The notes: a model not told the origin generated them from the letters alone. Positions 26,885 to 37,382 are shown, numbered from the stretch's first letter. The stretch: DNA of 43,335 bases from Gammaproteobacteria bacterium (GCA_013214965.1 JABSRU010000035.1:1-43335); one strand, 5' to 3'. Numbers and translations are program-made.

Positions 26885-26991
26885 AACACTCCTTAAATCA
26901 GCTAAACTGCAACTGAAGTCCTCTCCATTCACACTTAAATTGTAGGACATAAAAAACAACTATGCCCTAAAACTTAAAGGAAGCGGTGATG

Positions 26992-27747
26992 TTAGGGATT
27001 ACAAATGATGCATTTACTTGATTTATTTAATTTCATTTCTCGAAAAGACATTGTCGAAATATCAGCCATTAAGACTCGCCCAACCAGTGTGGTGCCAATC
27101 CCGGTTAACATTTTTATTGCTTCTGCCGCTTGAATCGAACCGATAATACCAACAATGGGTGATAAAACACCGGCTTCCATACAAGACAACTGTTGCTCAC
27201 CAAATAAATGACTAAAACACTGATAACAAGGTGAGTCAGCATGATAGTCGAAGCAACTAACCATTCCTTCCATCCTAATTGCAGCGCCTGAAATTAATGG
27301 TATTTTCAGCTCAAAACAGACTTTATTTAAGGCGACACGGGTGGCTAAATTATCGCAACAATCAACCACAACATCATGGCGTTCAATCGCTTGATACAGT
27401 GATGTTCCAACTAGCTTGGTGGTAATAATATTGACCTTAATTTCAGGATTAATTGCCGCAATCGCCTGTTGCCCTGACTGTGCTTTATTATCGCCAATAT
27501 TGGCGGTGGCATGTAATATTTGCCGCTGTAAATTAGATAATTCAACCTGGTCAAAATCCACTAGGGTCAACTCACCAATCCCAGCAGCGCCCAAATATTG
27601 CGCCGCTGCACATCCTAAACCACCAACACCAATTAATAAAACCTTGGCTTGTTTTAGTTTTTCTTGGCCTTCGATATCGCAAGCGGGTAGTAAAATTTGT
27701 CGACAATAGCGGGTCATTTCTTGATCTGACAAAATCTCATTAATCAT
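26992..27747 (-). CDS. moeB: Molybdopterin-synthase adenylyltransferase
   Basis: Adenylates the C-terminal Gly of MoaD in molybdenum cofactor synthesis. The 251 residues have the E1-like fold: nucleotide loop LIGVGGLGCAAAQYLG (38-53) and the LSNLQRQ Arg region. The zinc site is made of C174, C177, C246 and C249 (PCYQC and CIIC). It overlaps moeA by 4 bp (ATGA), forming a moeA-moeB operon as in E. coli. Confidence 0.95.
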   Translation of the reverse strand: MINEILSDQEMTRYCRQILLPACDIEGQEKLKQAKVLLIGVGGLGCAAAQYLGAAGIGELTLVDFDQVELSNLQRQILHATANIGDNKAQSGQQAIAAINPEIKVNIITTKLVGTSLYQAIERHDVVVDCCDNLATRVALNKVCFELKIPLISGAAIRMEGMVSCFDYHADSPCYQCFSHLFGEQQLSCMEAGVLSPIVGIIGSIQAAEAIKMLTGIGTTLVGRVLMADISTMSFREMKLNKSSKCIICNP

Positions 27748-28991
27748 TGAAATAACTCATCAAATAATTCAACGATAACGGTTTCGTTAGCGGCAACCGC
27801 GCCACGTTCTTGCTCAAGGACAATAAAGCAATTGGCCAGACACAAGCTACTCATCATGCCAGAGCCTTGATGGCCAGTTGAACTAACGATGAGTTTTCCT
27901 TGTTGATCGGTGCTGACAAAGCCTCGTTGAAAATCGAGTCGTCCTGGTGATTTTTTAATGGCGTGACTCAAAGTAGCAGACATTCTTAATGGCTTGATTT
28001 CGGTTGCTCCACTAAGTTTTTGTAAAGCGGGTTTGGCCACCTGATAAAATGTCACTAACGCTGACACCGGGTTACCCGGTAAACCAAAGAAAATACTGTT
28101 AGGAAATTTACCATAAGCAATCGGTTTACCTGGTTTTATCGCCAACTTCCAAAAATTAATTTCACCAAACTGCTCCATGATTTCTCGGGTAAAATCAGCT
28201 TCACCCACCGACACTCCGCCAGAAGTAATGACGACATCAGCGGCTCGGTCTGCTCTTTCAAATGCTTCACGAATGCTAACAGGATCATCAACAATGACAC
28301 CTAGATCAATAATATCGACATTTAAACGCTGTAATTGGGCAATTAAACCAAAACGGTTACTGTCATAAATCTCGCCTAGTTGTAATACACTACCTAAAGG
28401 CTTTAATTCATCACCCGTTGAAAAAATAGCGACTGATATTTTTTTAATCACCTTAACGTTGGCACAGCCTAAAGTCGCTAATAACGAAATGTGACGAGCA
28501 CTAATTTTTGTCCCTTGGTGTAACACCACTTGACCCACGGAAATTTCTTCACCCAGTGTACGAATATTACTGCCCGGTTTAGCGCTACTGTTAAAGCGAA
28601 TCTGGTCATCTTCAGCGCAAGTTTGCTCTTGCATAATTACCATATCAACATCATCAGGTACCTGAGCACCGGTCATAATCCGAATGCATTGTCCCGTTTT
28701 TACCTGTCCCTGATATGGCGTGCCAGCAAAGGATTTTCCGACCATGGTTAGGGTATCACTCACCGCCAAATCAACAGCATTGAGCGCATAACCATCCATC
28801 GCCGAATTATTAAATGGCGGTACAGCCAATGTCGAAGCAACATCAACAGCCAAAATACGCCCCAAAGCATCAGCTAAAGTAACCATTTCGCTCTCGGTAC
28901 TTGGGGTTATTGACCCTAACATTTTACTTAACGCTTTTTCCAATGGCATTAATGGTTCTTTAATTGAATCGCAATCACATGAACTCATCAT
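27744..28991 (-). CDS. moeA: Molybdopterin molybdenumtransferase
   Basis: Inserts molybdate into adenylated molybdopterin. About 415 residues (E. coli 411). Conserved blocks are NSAMDGYAL, GKSFAGTPY, IMTGAQVPDDVD, STGDELKPLG, the active-site VVITSGGVSVGEADFT, and GLPGNPVSALVTF. The frame opens at TTG 29000; I use the double ATG at 28991/28988 because it needs no weak codon. It is first in the moeA-moeB operon and divergent from the aerolysin gene. Confidence 0.95.
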   Translation of the reverse strand: MMSSCDCDSIKEPLMPLEKALSKMLGSITPSTESEMVTLADALGRILAVDVASTLAVPPFNNSAMDGYALNAVDLAVSDTLTMVGKSFAGTPYQGQVKTGQCIRIMTGAQVPDDVDMVIMQEQTCAEDDQIRFNSSAKPGSNIRTLGEEISVGQVVLHQGTKISARHISLLATLGCANVKVIKKISVAIFSTGDELKPLGSVLQLGEIYDSNRFGLIAQLQRLNVDIIDLGVIVDDPVSIREAFERADRAADVVITSGGVSVGEADFTREIMEQFGEINFWKLAIKPGKPIAYGKFPNSIFFGLPGNPVSALVTFYQVAKPALQKLSGATEIKPLRMSATLSHAIKKSPGRLDFQRGFVSTDQQGKLIVSSTGHQGSGMMSSLCLANCFIVLEQERGAVAANETVIVELFDELFQ

Positions 28992-29120
28992 CGATCTCAA
29001 ATTTAGAAATATTACCGCCTAGTAAAACACATCTCAAAAATTTGTGAACAGGTAAATTGAATAGATCCTATTGAAGATCAAATTAACAGCCATTTTACAG
29101 CAATAACAATTACAATTAAC

Positions 29121-29139
29121 GTAAATGATAATCAATGCT
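29121..29139. promoter_or_regulatory. Possible Fur-like box upstream of aerolysin gene
   Basis: GTAAATGATAATCAATGCT matches the classical 19-bp Fur consensus (GATAATGATAATCATTATC) at about 13 positions, with the core AATGATAATCA intact. It lies 135 bp before the toxin ATG, in the 282-bp gap shared with moeA. AT-rich DNA yields such matches by chance, so support is weak. Confidence 0.25.
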
Positions 29140-29273
29140 ATTAAGGGTGATATTAAAGTGCTAGATTGAATCCGTTAACAGAAATGATAACACTTTATTT
29201 ACTAGTCTAGCGTTACAACAGCCCGACCACACAAACTAATGTTAAATAACTAACTTAAGGGTTTATTTAAATC

Positions 29274-30752
29274 ATGAAAAAATTCATCCCGTTACTTTTA
29301 CTCGGCCAACCAATATTTGCCGAGGCTAACACACCGGTGTTATACGTAGAACAATTACAACTACAATCAATCGGGGCAGAGCAATGTTCAACAAAGTTCC
29401 GTCCAATTAATCGCTTAGAAGCTCAGGTATATAAAAAACAAATTCTTGCCAAAATGGGAAAATGGCAAATCACCTCACTCGCTAACGGTTGGGTGCTCAT
29501 GGGATCAGGATATTATGGCGAAATAAAACGCGATAAACCTGCGAGTAACGCCTGGTGTTACCCAACACAGCCGAACGATGAGATTCCCGAACTAGCTACT
29601 CTTTATGTTGAAGCTGGTACTAAGGATCAAATTGAATGGAACTTACTCAATAACCAACAAGCCTTTATTACACCAATCTCAAATCTAGTGCATCAGATGG
29701 GATTTTCATGGGTTGGTGGTAACCGCGGTAAATACGTTGGTGAAGCAATGGACATCACCAGAATAAGTGATAGTAAGTGGCAAATGATTGGCAATAATGA
29801 TGGCAGCTGCTCTGGCTATCGATGCGATGAAAAAACAGCAATAACACTGTCAAATTTTGAATATGTCATGGATACTAACTCATTTAAAATTACCGATGAT
29901 ATTGAATCAACCAAAAAAGATTTAATTCAGACAGTTGTAGTCCCTGTGATCAATAACACCTCTCTTGAACAAAAATATGCAATTGATTTATCTTATGATA
30001 AGCAAATCAATTGGTCTAAGAGTGACACCTATGGTATTTCAGAATCAGTCACCTTAACCAACACTTGGAAATCTCCTTCGGTAACCGGCGGTATTGATAC
30101 TGGACTGTCAGTAACGATTGGCGCTAATCAATCTTGGTCATCGACTAATGGCGGGGTTGAATCGAAGAAAATTACCCTTCATGCGACTCCGAGAGTTCCA
30201 GCATATAGCAGTTTAAATGCAAAAATTGATTTATACCGTTCTAGCATCTCTTATCCTTATGAGTTTGATGCAACTATTTCTTATGATATCGCGATGAAAG
30301 GCTTTATGAGATGGTCAGGCAATGGCTTGCTCACTCACCCGAGTGACAGACCGACTTTCGAGGCTAATTTAGTGATTGGTCGTTGGCAAGGTAAAGACAC
30401 TAATATTCAATATCAGTGGGAGCATCGCTATATTCCTGGGGTTAATAAATTATGGGATTGGCCTTGGATGATTAAGAACACGGGGTTAAACAACATGAAA
30501 TATTGGTTAGCTCATGTACTTAGACCGAAAAAAACCACCTTAAGCGGTCATTTTTACGCTGAAAGTCAGTTCGCCGGTAGCGTCTATTATGGTGATGAAA
30601 GACCACTAGCATCAGCACTTGCCTCCAGCAGCAACAGACAGCGTCGTAGTGCGCATTCTACCAGTGCTCCTTCAGCCAGTGAATCTTTAAAACAACAGCT
30701 AGAAGATGCCGGCCTTAAAAATGTCACCGTCAAGATCCGACTTATAAAATAA
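29274..30752 (+). CDS. aerA: Aerolysin-family pore-forming toxin (proaerolysin)
   Basis: A 492-residue secreted protoxin similar along its whole length to Aeromonas proaerolysin. Residues 1-18 are the signal peptide (ending AEA). Domain 1 (about 20-100) contains LQLQSIGAEQCSTKFRPINR and GKWQITSLANGWVLMGSGYYGEIK. All four disulfide cysteines are present (C38, C95, C179, C184). VGGNRGKYVGEAMDITR and the GNNDGSCSGYRC block follow. The pore-forming loop around 268-310 (GANQSWSSTNGG) is amphipathic, and the Trp-rich RYIPGVNKLWDWPW (385-398) corresponds to the receptor-binding face. A basic site R455-Q456-R457-R458 begins the C-terminal propeptide. Aerolysins bind GPI-anchored proteins, are cut and form heptameric beta-barrel pores. 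It stands alone, with no toxin partner beside it, and ends in a strong terminator. Host-cell targets here are inferred. Confidence 0.96.
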   Translation: MKKFIPLLLLGQPIFAEANTPVLYVEQLQLQSIGAEQCSTKFRPINRLEAQVYKKQILAKMGKWQITSLANGWVLMGSGYYGEIKRDKPASNAWCYPTQPNDEIPELATLYVEAGTKDQIEWNLLNNQQAFITPISNLVHQMGFSWVGGNRGKYVGEAMDITRISDSKWQMIGNNDGSCSGYRCDEKTAITLSNFEYVMDTNSFKITDDIESTKKDLIQTVVVPVINNTSLEQKYAIDLSYDKQINWSKSDTYGISESVTLTNTWKSPSVTGGIDTGLSVTIGANQSWSSTNGGVESKKITLHATPRVPAYSSLNAKIDLYRSSISYPYEFDATISYDIAMKGFMRWSGNGLLTHPSDRPTFEANLVIGRWQGKDTNIQYQWEHRYIPGVNKLWDWPWMIKNTGLNNMKYWLAHVLRPKKTTLSGHFYAESQFAGSVYYGDERPLASALASSSNRQRRSAHSTSAPSASESLKQQLEDAGLKNVTVKIRLIK

Positions 30753-30761
30753 GTCCAATCA

Positions 30762-30797
30762 GGATAGTTTTGAACTTTGCTTCAAAACTATCCGTTT
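30762..30797 (+). terminator. Terminator after the aerolysin gene
   Basis: GGATAGTTTTGAA (30762-30774) and TTCAAAACTATCC (30781-30793) form a perfect 13-bp stem with a 6-base loop, followed by GTTT. It lies 10 bp past the stop and also before the convergent mdaB-like gene. Confidence 0.75.
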
Positions 30798-30819
30798 AAC
30801 CATCAACGTATACCTATTG

Positions 30820-31371
30820 CTATTTAAAATGAGCATTAAGGTGCAGCTCATAAGCAGATTCAATCCAGCTAGTATCACCGGCAATCACATCGTCCGCATG
30901 AAAGGTTGGGACTTGATGACGAATACTCAAGTAATTATTAGTCATGATTAATGGCTGTAACACATCATCAATATGCGGCGCGTTTTTAAGCACTACGCCT
31001 TTACCCAGATCACTACTTTTCATATTTGAAGTAGTGACAATCATAAACTTATTCGCCGGAACCTGACCACCTTCGCCATATTGCTCAGTAATGGTAAATG
31101 TTTTTTCATATTGCAGTACTTCACCAAACCATTTGATCATCGGTGCTGGCATATTGAACCACATAATAGGGGTAATATAGATAATGGTGTCAGCCCATAG
31201 CAGTTTATTCAACTCGCGATTAATATCCAAAGTATCTTTAGTGACATCAGACACTTTAATCTTGTGGCCTTTATCTTTGAGGTTTTTTTCAGTTAAATAG
31301 GCTAAAAAACTATTCAAATGCCCCTTGGCATCAAAAATAGAATAACCTGCGGTAATAATTAATACGTTCAT
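30820..31371 (-). CDS. mdaB: MdaB-like NAD(P)H quinone reductase
   Basis: A 183-residue flavodoxin-fold (flavin-binding) reductase. Motifs are LIITAGYSI at the start, LWADTIIYITPIMWFNMPAPMIKWFGEVL (the isoalloxazine loop, typical of MdaB/NQO-type enzymes), YGEGGQV, and LPTF-like VPTFHADDVI near the end. It should reduce quinones by two electrons to limit redox cycling. A GGAG site precedes the ATG. It is divergent from a LysR gene, the likely regulator. Other flavodoxin-like reductases are close, so the gene name is not certain. Confidence 0.82.
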   Translation of the reverse strand: MNVLIITAGYSIFDAKGHLNSFLAYLTEKNLKDKGHKIKVSDVTKDTLDINRELNKLLWADTIIYITPIMWFNMPAPMIKWFGEVLQYEKTFTITEQYGEGGQVPANKFMIVTTSNMKSSDLGKGVVLKNAPHIDDVLQPLIMTNNYLSIRHQVPTFHADDVIAGDTSWIESAYELHLNAHFK

Positions 31372-31441
31372 ACTTGCTCCAGTTAATGAATCAGAATCGC
31401 TAGTTTAATACTTGTGACAAACTTTGATAATTGCTTTAATA

Positions 31442-31458
31442 GTGAAATTATTATTCAC
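31442..31458. promoter_or_regulatory. Inverted repeat, possible LysR-type operator
   Basis: GTGAA and TTCAC form arms around 7 bases, in the 101-bp gap between divergent mdaB-like and lysR genes and 15 bp before the regulator start. The spacing and position suit a LysR-type autoregulatory site. Confidence 0.4.
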
Positions 31459-31472
31459 AAAACCTGAAGAAT

Positions 31473-32396
31473 ATGAACAAAATAGACAACATGGCTTTAT
31501 TTGTCCGTGTGGTAAAAACAGGCGGCCTAGCTGCTGCAGGACGTCAGATTGGGCTATCACCGGCGAGCATGACAGCACGTATGAATGCATTAGAGCAGCA
31601 TTACAACACTCGGCTACTCAATCGCACCACCCGTAAAATTTCATTAACCGACGCCGGTCAGCGCTTTTATCAAGCTTGCTTACGTGTTTTAAGCGAAATG
31701 GAAGCGGCAGACGCTAGCCTGACTAGCGATCAAGCCTGTTTGTCGGGCCAACTTCGCATCACTGCCACTTCAGATTTCGGACGACAGTTTGTCGCACCAG
31801 CCCTAGTTAATTTTGTTGAGCAACATCCGAATGTTAAACCCTATTTATATTTAACCGATGGCGTGATCAATTTGATCGATCAAGGTTTTGACCTTGGGGT
31901 CAGATTTGGTAATTTACCCGACAGTAATTTAGTGAGCCGTCATTTGGCCAATAACCGCCGAGTACTGGTCGCCTCAGCAGCTTATCTAAAGCGCCACGGC
32001 ACCCCACAACAGCCACAAGATTTACAACACCATCAATGTTTAGTGATGGAACGGCTCGGTGAACCACTCAATGAATGGCAGTTTAGTACCGATACAGGTC
32101 GTCAAACGGTGAAAGTGAATCCGGCTTTTGTCAGTAACGACGGCGCAATTATTCGCCAATGGGCGTTAGCTGGAACAGGTATTGCTTATAAATCAATTTG
32201 GGATGTAAAACATGATCTCGCTAGCAAGGAATTACTAACGGTATTAGAGGATTTTAGCTTAGGTTTTCAAGTGAGTGATGATAACCAGACTGGATTACAG
32301 CTAGTCTACCCAAGTCGCCAGTTTGTGCCAAGGCCAGTCGCTGGGTTTATTGATTTTATAAAAGAATATTTAACAAAAGAAGAAAAGGGAACATAA
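31473..32396 (+). CDS. LysR-type transcriptional regulator
   Basis: A 307-residue LysR regulator. The winged HTH (4-60) has GGLAAAGRQIGLSPASMTARMNALEQ; the co-inducer domain (about 90-295) has LRITATSDFGRQFVAPAL, and DLGVRFG. It resembles the group acting beside quinone reductases, and the divergent mdaB-like gene is the likely target. A palindrome lies at 31442-31458. The effector is unknown. Confidence 0.92.
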   Translation: MNKIDNMALFVRVVKTGGLAAAGRQIGLSPASMTARMNALEQHYNTRLLNRTTRKISLTDAGQRFYQACLRVLSEMEAADASLTSDQACLSGQLRITATSDFGRQFVAPALVNFVEQHPNVKPYLYLTDGVINLIDQGFDLGVRFGNLPDSNLVSRHLANNRRVLVASAAYLKRHGTPQQPQDLQHHQCLVMERLGEPLNEWQFSTDTGRQTVKVNPAFVSNDGAIIRQWALAGTGIAYKSIWDVKHDLASKELLTVLEDFSLGFQVSDDNQTGLQLVYPSRQFVPRPVAGFIDFIKEYLTKEEKGT

Positions 32397-32423
32397 CTAC
32401 CCCACACAATAATGAGGTAATTA

Positions 32424-32441
32424 TACCAATCAGATTAAATT
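32424..32441. repeat. Solo end similar to the 4502-4614 element
   Basis: TACCAATCAGATTAAATT closely matches the left end of the element at 4502 (TACCAATTTGATTAAGTT). No matching second end was found nearby. It lies between the convergent lysR and DUF1338 genes and could be a fragment or a chance AT-rich match. The following TTATAATCT pairs with AGATTA to form a weak hairpin. Confidence 0.35.
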
Positions 32442-32450
32442 ATTTATAAT

Positions 32451-33248
32451 CTAAGCAGCGTTAGTACTTTCAAAAATTTTATCGGCAGAAGCAGCAACAA
32501 AACCAGTGTACTCTTGACCGTTTGCTAAGTTATAACGTTGAGCAAACTCATAAAAACATGATGGGATTTCTAAATCACCATCACTAAAGCTAACAATCGC
32601 TTTATCGGCCATGGTTGAAGATTGCTTCAATAGCACCTCTTCACTGCCTTTAATTTCGCCACCGGCCATATTCAAGGCATAACCCGCTTGTTTAAGCGTA
32701 TCGTTCACTTGCTCTAGGGTATCAAACGTAGTTAAGGTATTAACATGTACGGTAAAGTGATTAGCACGGTAGCCCCAGGCTGCTGTCCATGCGGCATACT
32801 CGCTTTCTTGCAATAAAACTTGGTATTGCGCTTGGCTAACTTGCCAAGGTGCACCGCCATAAACAAACCCGGCAGCGCTAGTGACTGACTCATCAACTTG
32901 TGCCACTAACTCAGTGACAATCTGTTGCAACGACTCTGAACATTCAGCAACTTTCAACTCACTAATGAAGACCTTTGGTTGACGCGGATCGCTATGTTCA
33001 AAATGCTTAGCATTAAGTTTTTTCGCTTCAAAATTATATTGGCCTTTCTCTTCATAACCAACCGCAATAAAATGTGCTGCTAACACGTCTAAATTAACCG
33101 CTGCTAAGTCAAAAGTCCGGATCGCAATATGATCATTCAATACCGCTTGATCCTGACTTAATAATTGATGAATTTTCTTTGCAGATGGGGTTACCTGCAA
33201 ATATTGCTGCCATAAATTGTCAAACAGCCCGTTAACATCATTGTGCAT
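32451..33248 (-). CDS. DUF1338 protein (HglS-like VOC-fold)
   Basis: A 265-residue protein of the DUF1338 family. Members of this superfamily include HglS/YdcJ-type 2-oxoadipate dioxygenase/decarboxylases, which bind a metal in a VOC fold. Possible ligands are His40 in NDHIAIRTF, His164 and His168 in NHFTVHVN, and Glu234 in CFYEFAQRY. Substrate unknown for this short subgroup. It follows astD, 88 bp away and separated by a strong hairpin, so co-transcription with the ast genes is partial at most. An AGGAG site precedes the ATG. Confidence 0.85.
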   Translation of the reverse strand: MHNDVNGLFDNLWQQYLQVTPSAKKIHQLLSQDQAVLNDHIAIRTFDLAAVNLDVLAAHFIAVGYEEKGQYNFEAKKLNAKHFEHSDPRQPKVFISELKVAECSESLQQIVTELVAQVDESVTSAAGFVYGGAPWQVSQAQYQVLLQESEYAAWTAAWGYRANHFTVHVNTLTTFDTLEQVNDTLKQAGYALNMAGGEIKGSEEVLLKQSSTMADKAIVSFSDGDLEIPSCFYEFAQRYNLANGQEYTGFVAASADKIFESTNAA

Positions 33249-33286
33249 TACTTACTCCTGGGTAGGTTACCCATCTAAAATCAAAC

Positions 33287-33314
33287 ATAAAAAAGGGGTG
33301 GCTAATGCCACCCT
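33287..33314 (-). terminator. Terminator or attenuator between astD and DUF1338
   Basis: On the minus strand, AGGGTGGC and GCCACCCC pair (8 bp with a G-T end) around ATTA and are followed by six T. It looks like a good rho-independent terminator, placed after astD and before the DUF1338 gene. Confidence 0.8.
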
Positions 33315-33336
33315 TAACTAAAAAAACTTACTGAGC

Positions 33337-34806
33337 TTAGAACTTAAGACCTGGGACCAATGTCGCTGGCATAACCACTTCTTCAGCTTCCATTGAAGCA
33401 ACAGGGTAAGCACAATAGTCAGCCGCGTAATAAGCACTAGCACGATGATTACCACTACCACCAACACCACCAAATGGTGCCGAGCCGCTAGCGCCAGTAA
33501 TTTGCTTATTCCAGTTCACAATACCGGCACGAATACGGTCGAAGAAATATTCGTAATCATCACGACTATCCGCTAATAACCCAGCTGACAAACCAAACGT
33601 GGTATTGTTAGCTAACTCGATCGCTTGATCGAATGAGGTGTAACGGATCACTTGTAACAATGGACCAAAATGTTCTTCATCAGGCAATTGTGCCGCAAAA
33701 TCAGTCACATCAATTAAACCTGGTGTCACAAAGCCAGTACCAGCAGTATGTTCAAGCTTGATCAGTATCTTAGCACCTTTGCCAATCAACATATCCTGAG
33801 CAGCAACCATCGACAATGCCGCTTTTTCAGAGATCATTGAGCCCATGAAAGGTTGCTCTTCATCATTATAATGACCGACTTTAATCGCTTTAGTCACTTC
33901 AATTAGCCGAGCGATAATCGCATCGCCAGCTTCGCCTTGTGCAATAAACAGTTTACGAGCACAGACACAACGTTGACCCGTTGTAATATAGGCAGACTGG
34001 ATAATGTCATGGACGGTTGCATCAACATTAGCAACATCTTTAACGATAAGCGGATTATTTCCGCCCATTTCTAAGGCTAAAATTTTACCTGGCTGACCAG
34101 CAAATTGCTTATGCAACAGGTGACCAGTGTTTGAGCTACCCGTAAAGAACAAACCATCGATTTCATCGTGGTTAGCAATCGCAATGCCCGTTTCAACTTC
34201 ACCCTGAACCAAACCAAGTACGCCCGCAGGAATACCCGCTTCTTGCCATAATTTAACCGTTAGTTCACCAACACGCGGTGTTAATTCACTTGGTTTAAAT
34301 ACCACGGTATTACCCGCAAGTAATGCAGGTACAATGTGACCGTTAGGTAAATGACCAGGGAAGTTATAAGGACCAAATACCGCAACAACACCGTGTGGCT
34401 TATGACGGATAAATGCCTTCGCGCCTGGTGCTGGATTTTCTACCGTGCCAGTACGTTCATGGTAAGCTTTGATTGAAATAGCAATTTTACCTGCCATGCC
34501 AGCTGCTTCAGTACGAGTTTCCCATAATGGCTTACCGGTTTCTAATGCAATAGCTTCAGCAAGGTTTTCTTTGTTTTCAGCCACTAGCTCCGCAAAACGT
34601 CGCACAATTGCTTCACGTTTGTCAAAATCTAGTTGCGCCCAATCAAAAGCAGCTGCGCGAGCAGCTTTCATCGCCAGATCCACTTGAGCAGAAGTCGCTG
34701 TTTCACCTTGCCAAATAACATCATTAGTGGCTGGGTTAACTGATTCCAATGAATTACCTAAACCGGCAAGCCATTGACCATTAATAAATTGTATTGAATT
34801 CGACAT
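33337..34806 (-). CDS. astD: N-succinylglutamate 5-semialdehyde dehydrogenase
   Basis: Fourth step of the arginine succinyltransferase pathway: oxidises succinylglutamate semialdehyde with NAD. The 489-residue aldehyde dehydrogenase has [15 protein letters not shown] (N148), ALEMGGNNP with Glu246, and the catalytic Cys280 in [11 protein letters not shown]. The C-terminus keeps [20 protein letters not shown]. Preceded by GGAGAAA. It is 17 bp after astA in the same operon. Confidence 0.97.
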   Translation of the reverse strand: MSNSIQFINGQWLAGLGNSLESVNPATNDVIWQGETATSAQVDLAMKAARAAAFDWAQLDFDKREAIVRRFAELVAENKENLAEAIALETGKPLWETRTEAAGMAGKIAISIKAYHERTGTVENPAPGAKAFIRHKPHGVVAVFGPYNFPGHLPNGHIVPALLAGNTVVFKPSELTPRVGELTVKLWQEAGIPAGVLGLVQGEVETGIAIANHDEIDGLFFTGSSNTGHLLHKQFAGQPGKILALEMGGNNPLIVKDVANVDATVHDIIQSAYITTGQRCVCARKLFIAQGEAGDAIIARLIEVTKAIKVGHYNDEEQPFMGSMISEKAALSMVAAQDMLIGKGAKILIKLEHTAGTGFVTPGLIDVTDFAAQLPDEEHFGPLLQVIRYTSFDQAIELANNTTFGLSAGLLADSRDDYEYFFDRIRAGIVNWNKQITGASGSAPFGGVGGSGNHRASAYYAADYCAYPVASMEAEEVVMPATLVPGLKF

Positions 34807-34823
34807 CTAATTTTTCTCCGAAT

Positions 34824-35840
34824 TTATAGTGCTAACACGCGAATAAAATCGCCGTCGGTCACCTTCAGCGCATCTGCATGCTGCTGAGTTAAAATTGCTA
34901 TATTGTTGTTTTCATCGACATTAATATCAATCTCTGTCGCTCGGAAGTTTTTCAAGTCAACATTACAAGCAACATGACCAATGCCCTGCTCGACTTCACC
35001 AACCTTGACCGTCATGCGGCGGCTATCTTTCACCGCTTTGATCTGATCAAGTTGACATTCAACCGTTGGGCCGGCATCAAAAATATCGACATAACCACGA
35101 TGAATAAATCCTTCACGCTGTAATAATTTTAAAGCGGGAAGTGTCTTATGATGAACTAGCCCAATAACGTCTTGCGCCGCTTGGCTCAATAAATTAACGT
35201 AAATAGGGAAACGTGGCATTAGCTCAGCAATAAATACCTTATTACCGATCCCTGATAAATAATCAGCGGTCGGAAAGTCCATGCCAAAGAAATGCTCTTC
35301 AAGCCATTGCCAGAATGGTGATGTTCCTTCGTCGCATGACACACCACGCATTTCAGCAATGACAGTTTGACCAAAACGTTCACTAAATTCGGCTAAAAAC
35401 AAAAATCGAAAACGTGATAATACCCGACCATTACTGCCACCACGTGCACATTCCTTAAGGAATAAAGTACAAAGTTCAGCCGCGCCAGTGTAATCATTAC
35501 ACAGCGTGAGAGTCTCAATGGTGTTATGCAGCTTTAGCTCTTGAGAACTGTGCACAACTTTACCTAGATGGTAATGATAAAAAGCACTTTCAAGTCCAAC
35601 AGCAGACTCTAAACCACTGGTACCGACAACTTCGCCAGTCTCAGTATTTTCCATCACCAACAGGTAACCTTCGTTACCAGGTTTATCAGTGTCTGTTGCA
35701 AAAGACTCAACAGAGTGTGCAATGCGTGAACGCAGTAATTGCTCATTAGTCGGTAGCGAGGTAAAACCAACGCCAGAATCATGGGCAATTTGCATTAATG
35801 CTGGATAGTCAGCTTCAGTAATTGGGCGAATGACCAACAT
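34824..35840 (-). CDS. astA: Arginine N-succinyltransferase
   Basis: First step of arginine succinyltransferase catabolism, transferring succinyl from succinyl-CoA to arginine. The 338-residue protein starts VIRPITEADYPALMQIAHDSGVGFTSLP, and has LFLKECARGGSNGRVLSRFRFLFLAEF, EMRGVSCDEGTSPFWQWLEEHFF and DAGPTVEC, all typical of AstA. Preceded by GGAGAAAT. It lies between astC and astD, with a terminator-like palindrome before it. Confidence 0.97.
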   Translation of the reverse strand: MLVIRPITEADYPALMQIAHDSGVGFTSLPTNEQLLRSRIAHSVESFATDTDKPGNEGYLLVMENTETGEVVGTSGLESAVGLESAFYHYHLGKVVHSSQELKLHNTIETLTLCNDYTGAAELCTLFLKECARGGSNGRVLSRFRFLFLAEFSERFGQTVIAEMRGVSCDEGTSPFWQWLEEHFFGMDFPTADYLSGIGNKVFIAELMPRFPIYVNLLSQAAQDVIGLVHHKTLPALKLLQREGFIHRGYVDIFDAGPTVECQLDQIKAVKDSRRMTVKVGEVEQGIGHVACNVDLKNFRATEIDINVDENNNIAILTQQHADALKVTDGDFIRVLAL

Positions 35841-35862
35841 ATGAATTTCTCCAAATAAAGGC

Positions 35863-35897
35863 AGAAAAGAAAATAAAGGCTAATTAATTAGCCTTTA
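35863..35897 (-). terminator. Palindrome with T tract between astC and astA
   Basis: TAAAGGCTAATTAATTAGCC (35874-35893) continues to a perfect 24-bp palindrome ending at 35897. On the minus strand it is followed by TTTTCTTTTC (35863-35872). It could end part of the astC transcript, so downstream astA and astD may be expressed less or differently. Confidence 0.65.
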
Positions 35898-35907
35898 GTT
35901 TTTCAGA

Positions 35908-37380
<1,473 letters not shown>

Positions 37381-37382
37381 GC

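Noticed and set aside
26885-26959. Longer start for the questin-oxidase-like protein
   Set aside because: It begins with a TTG without a ribosome site, whereas AAGGAG precedes ATG 26884.
29274-30752. Recent horizontal transfer of the aerolysin gene judged by base composition
   Set aside because: By eye its AT content and codon use look like its neighbours and no integrase, tRNA end or IS flanks it; transfer remains possible but is not supported by composition.
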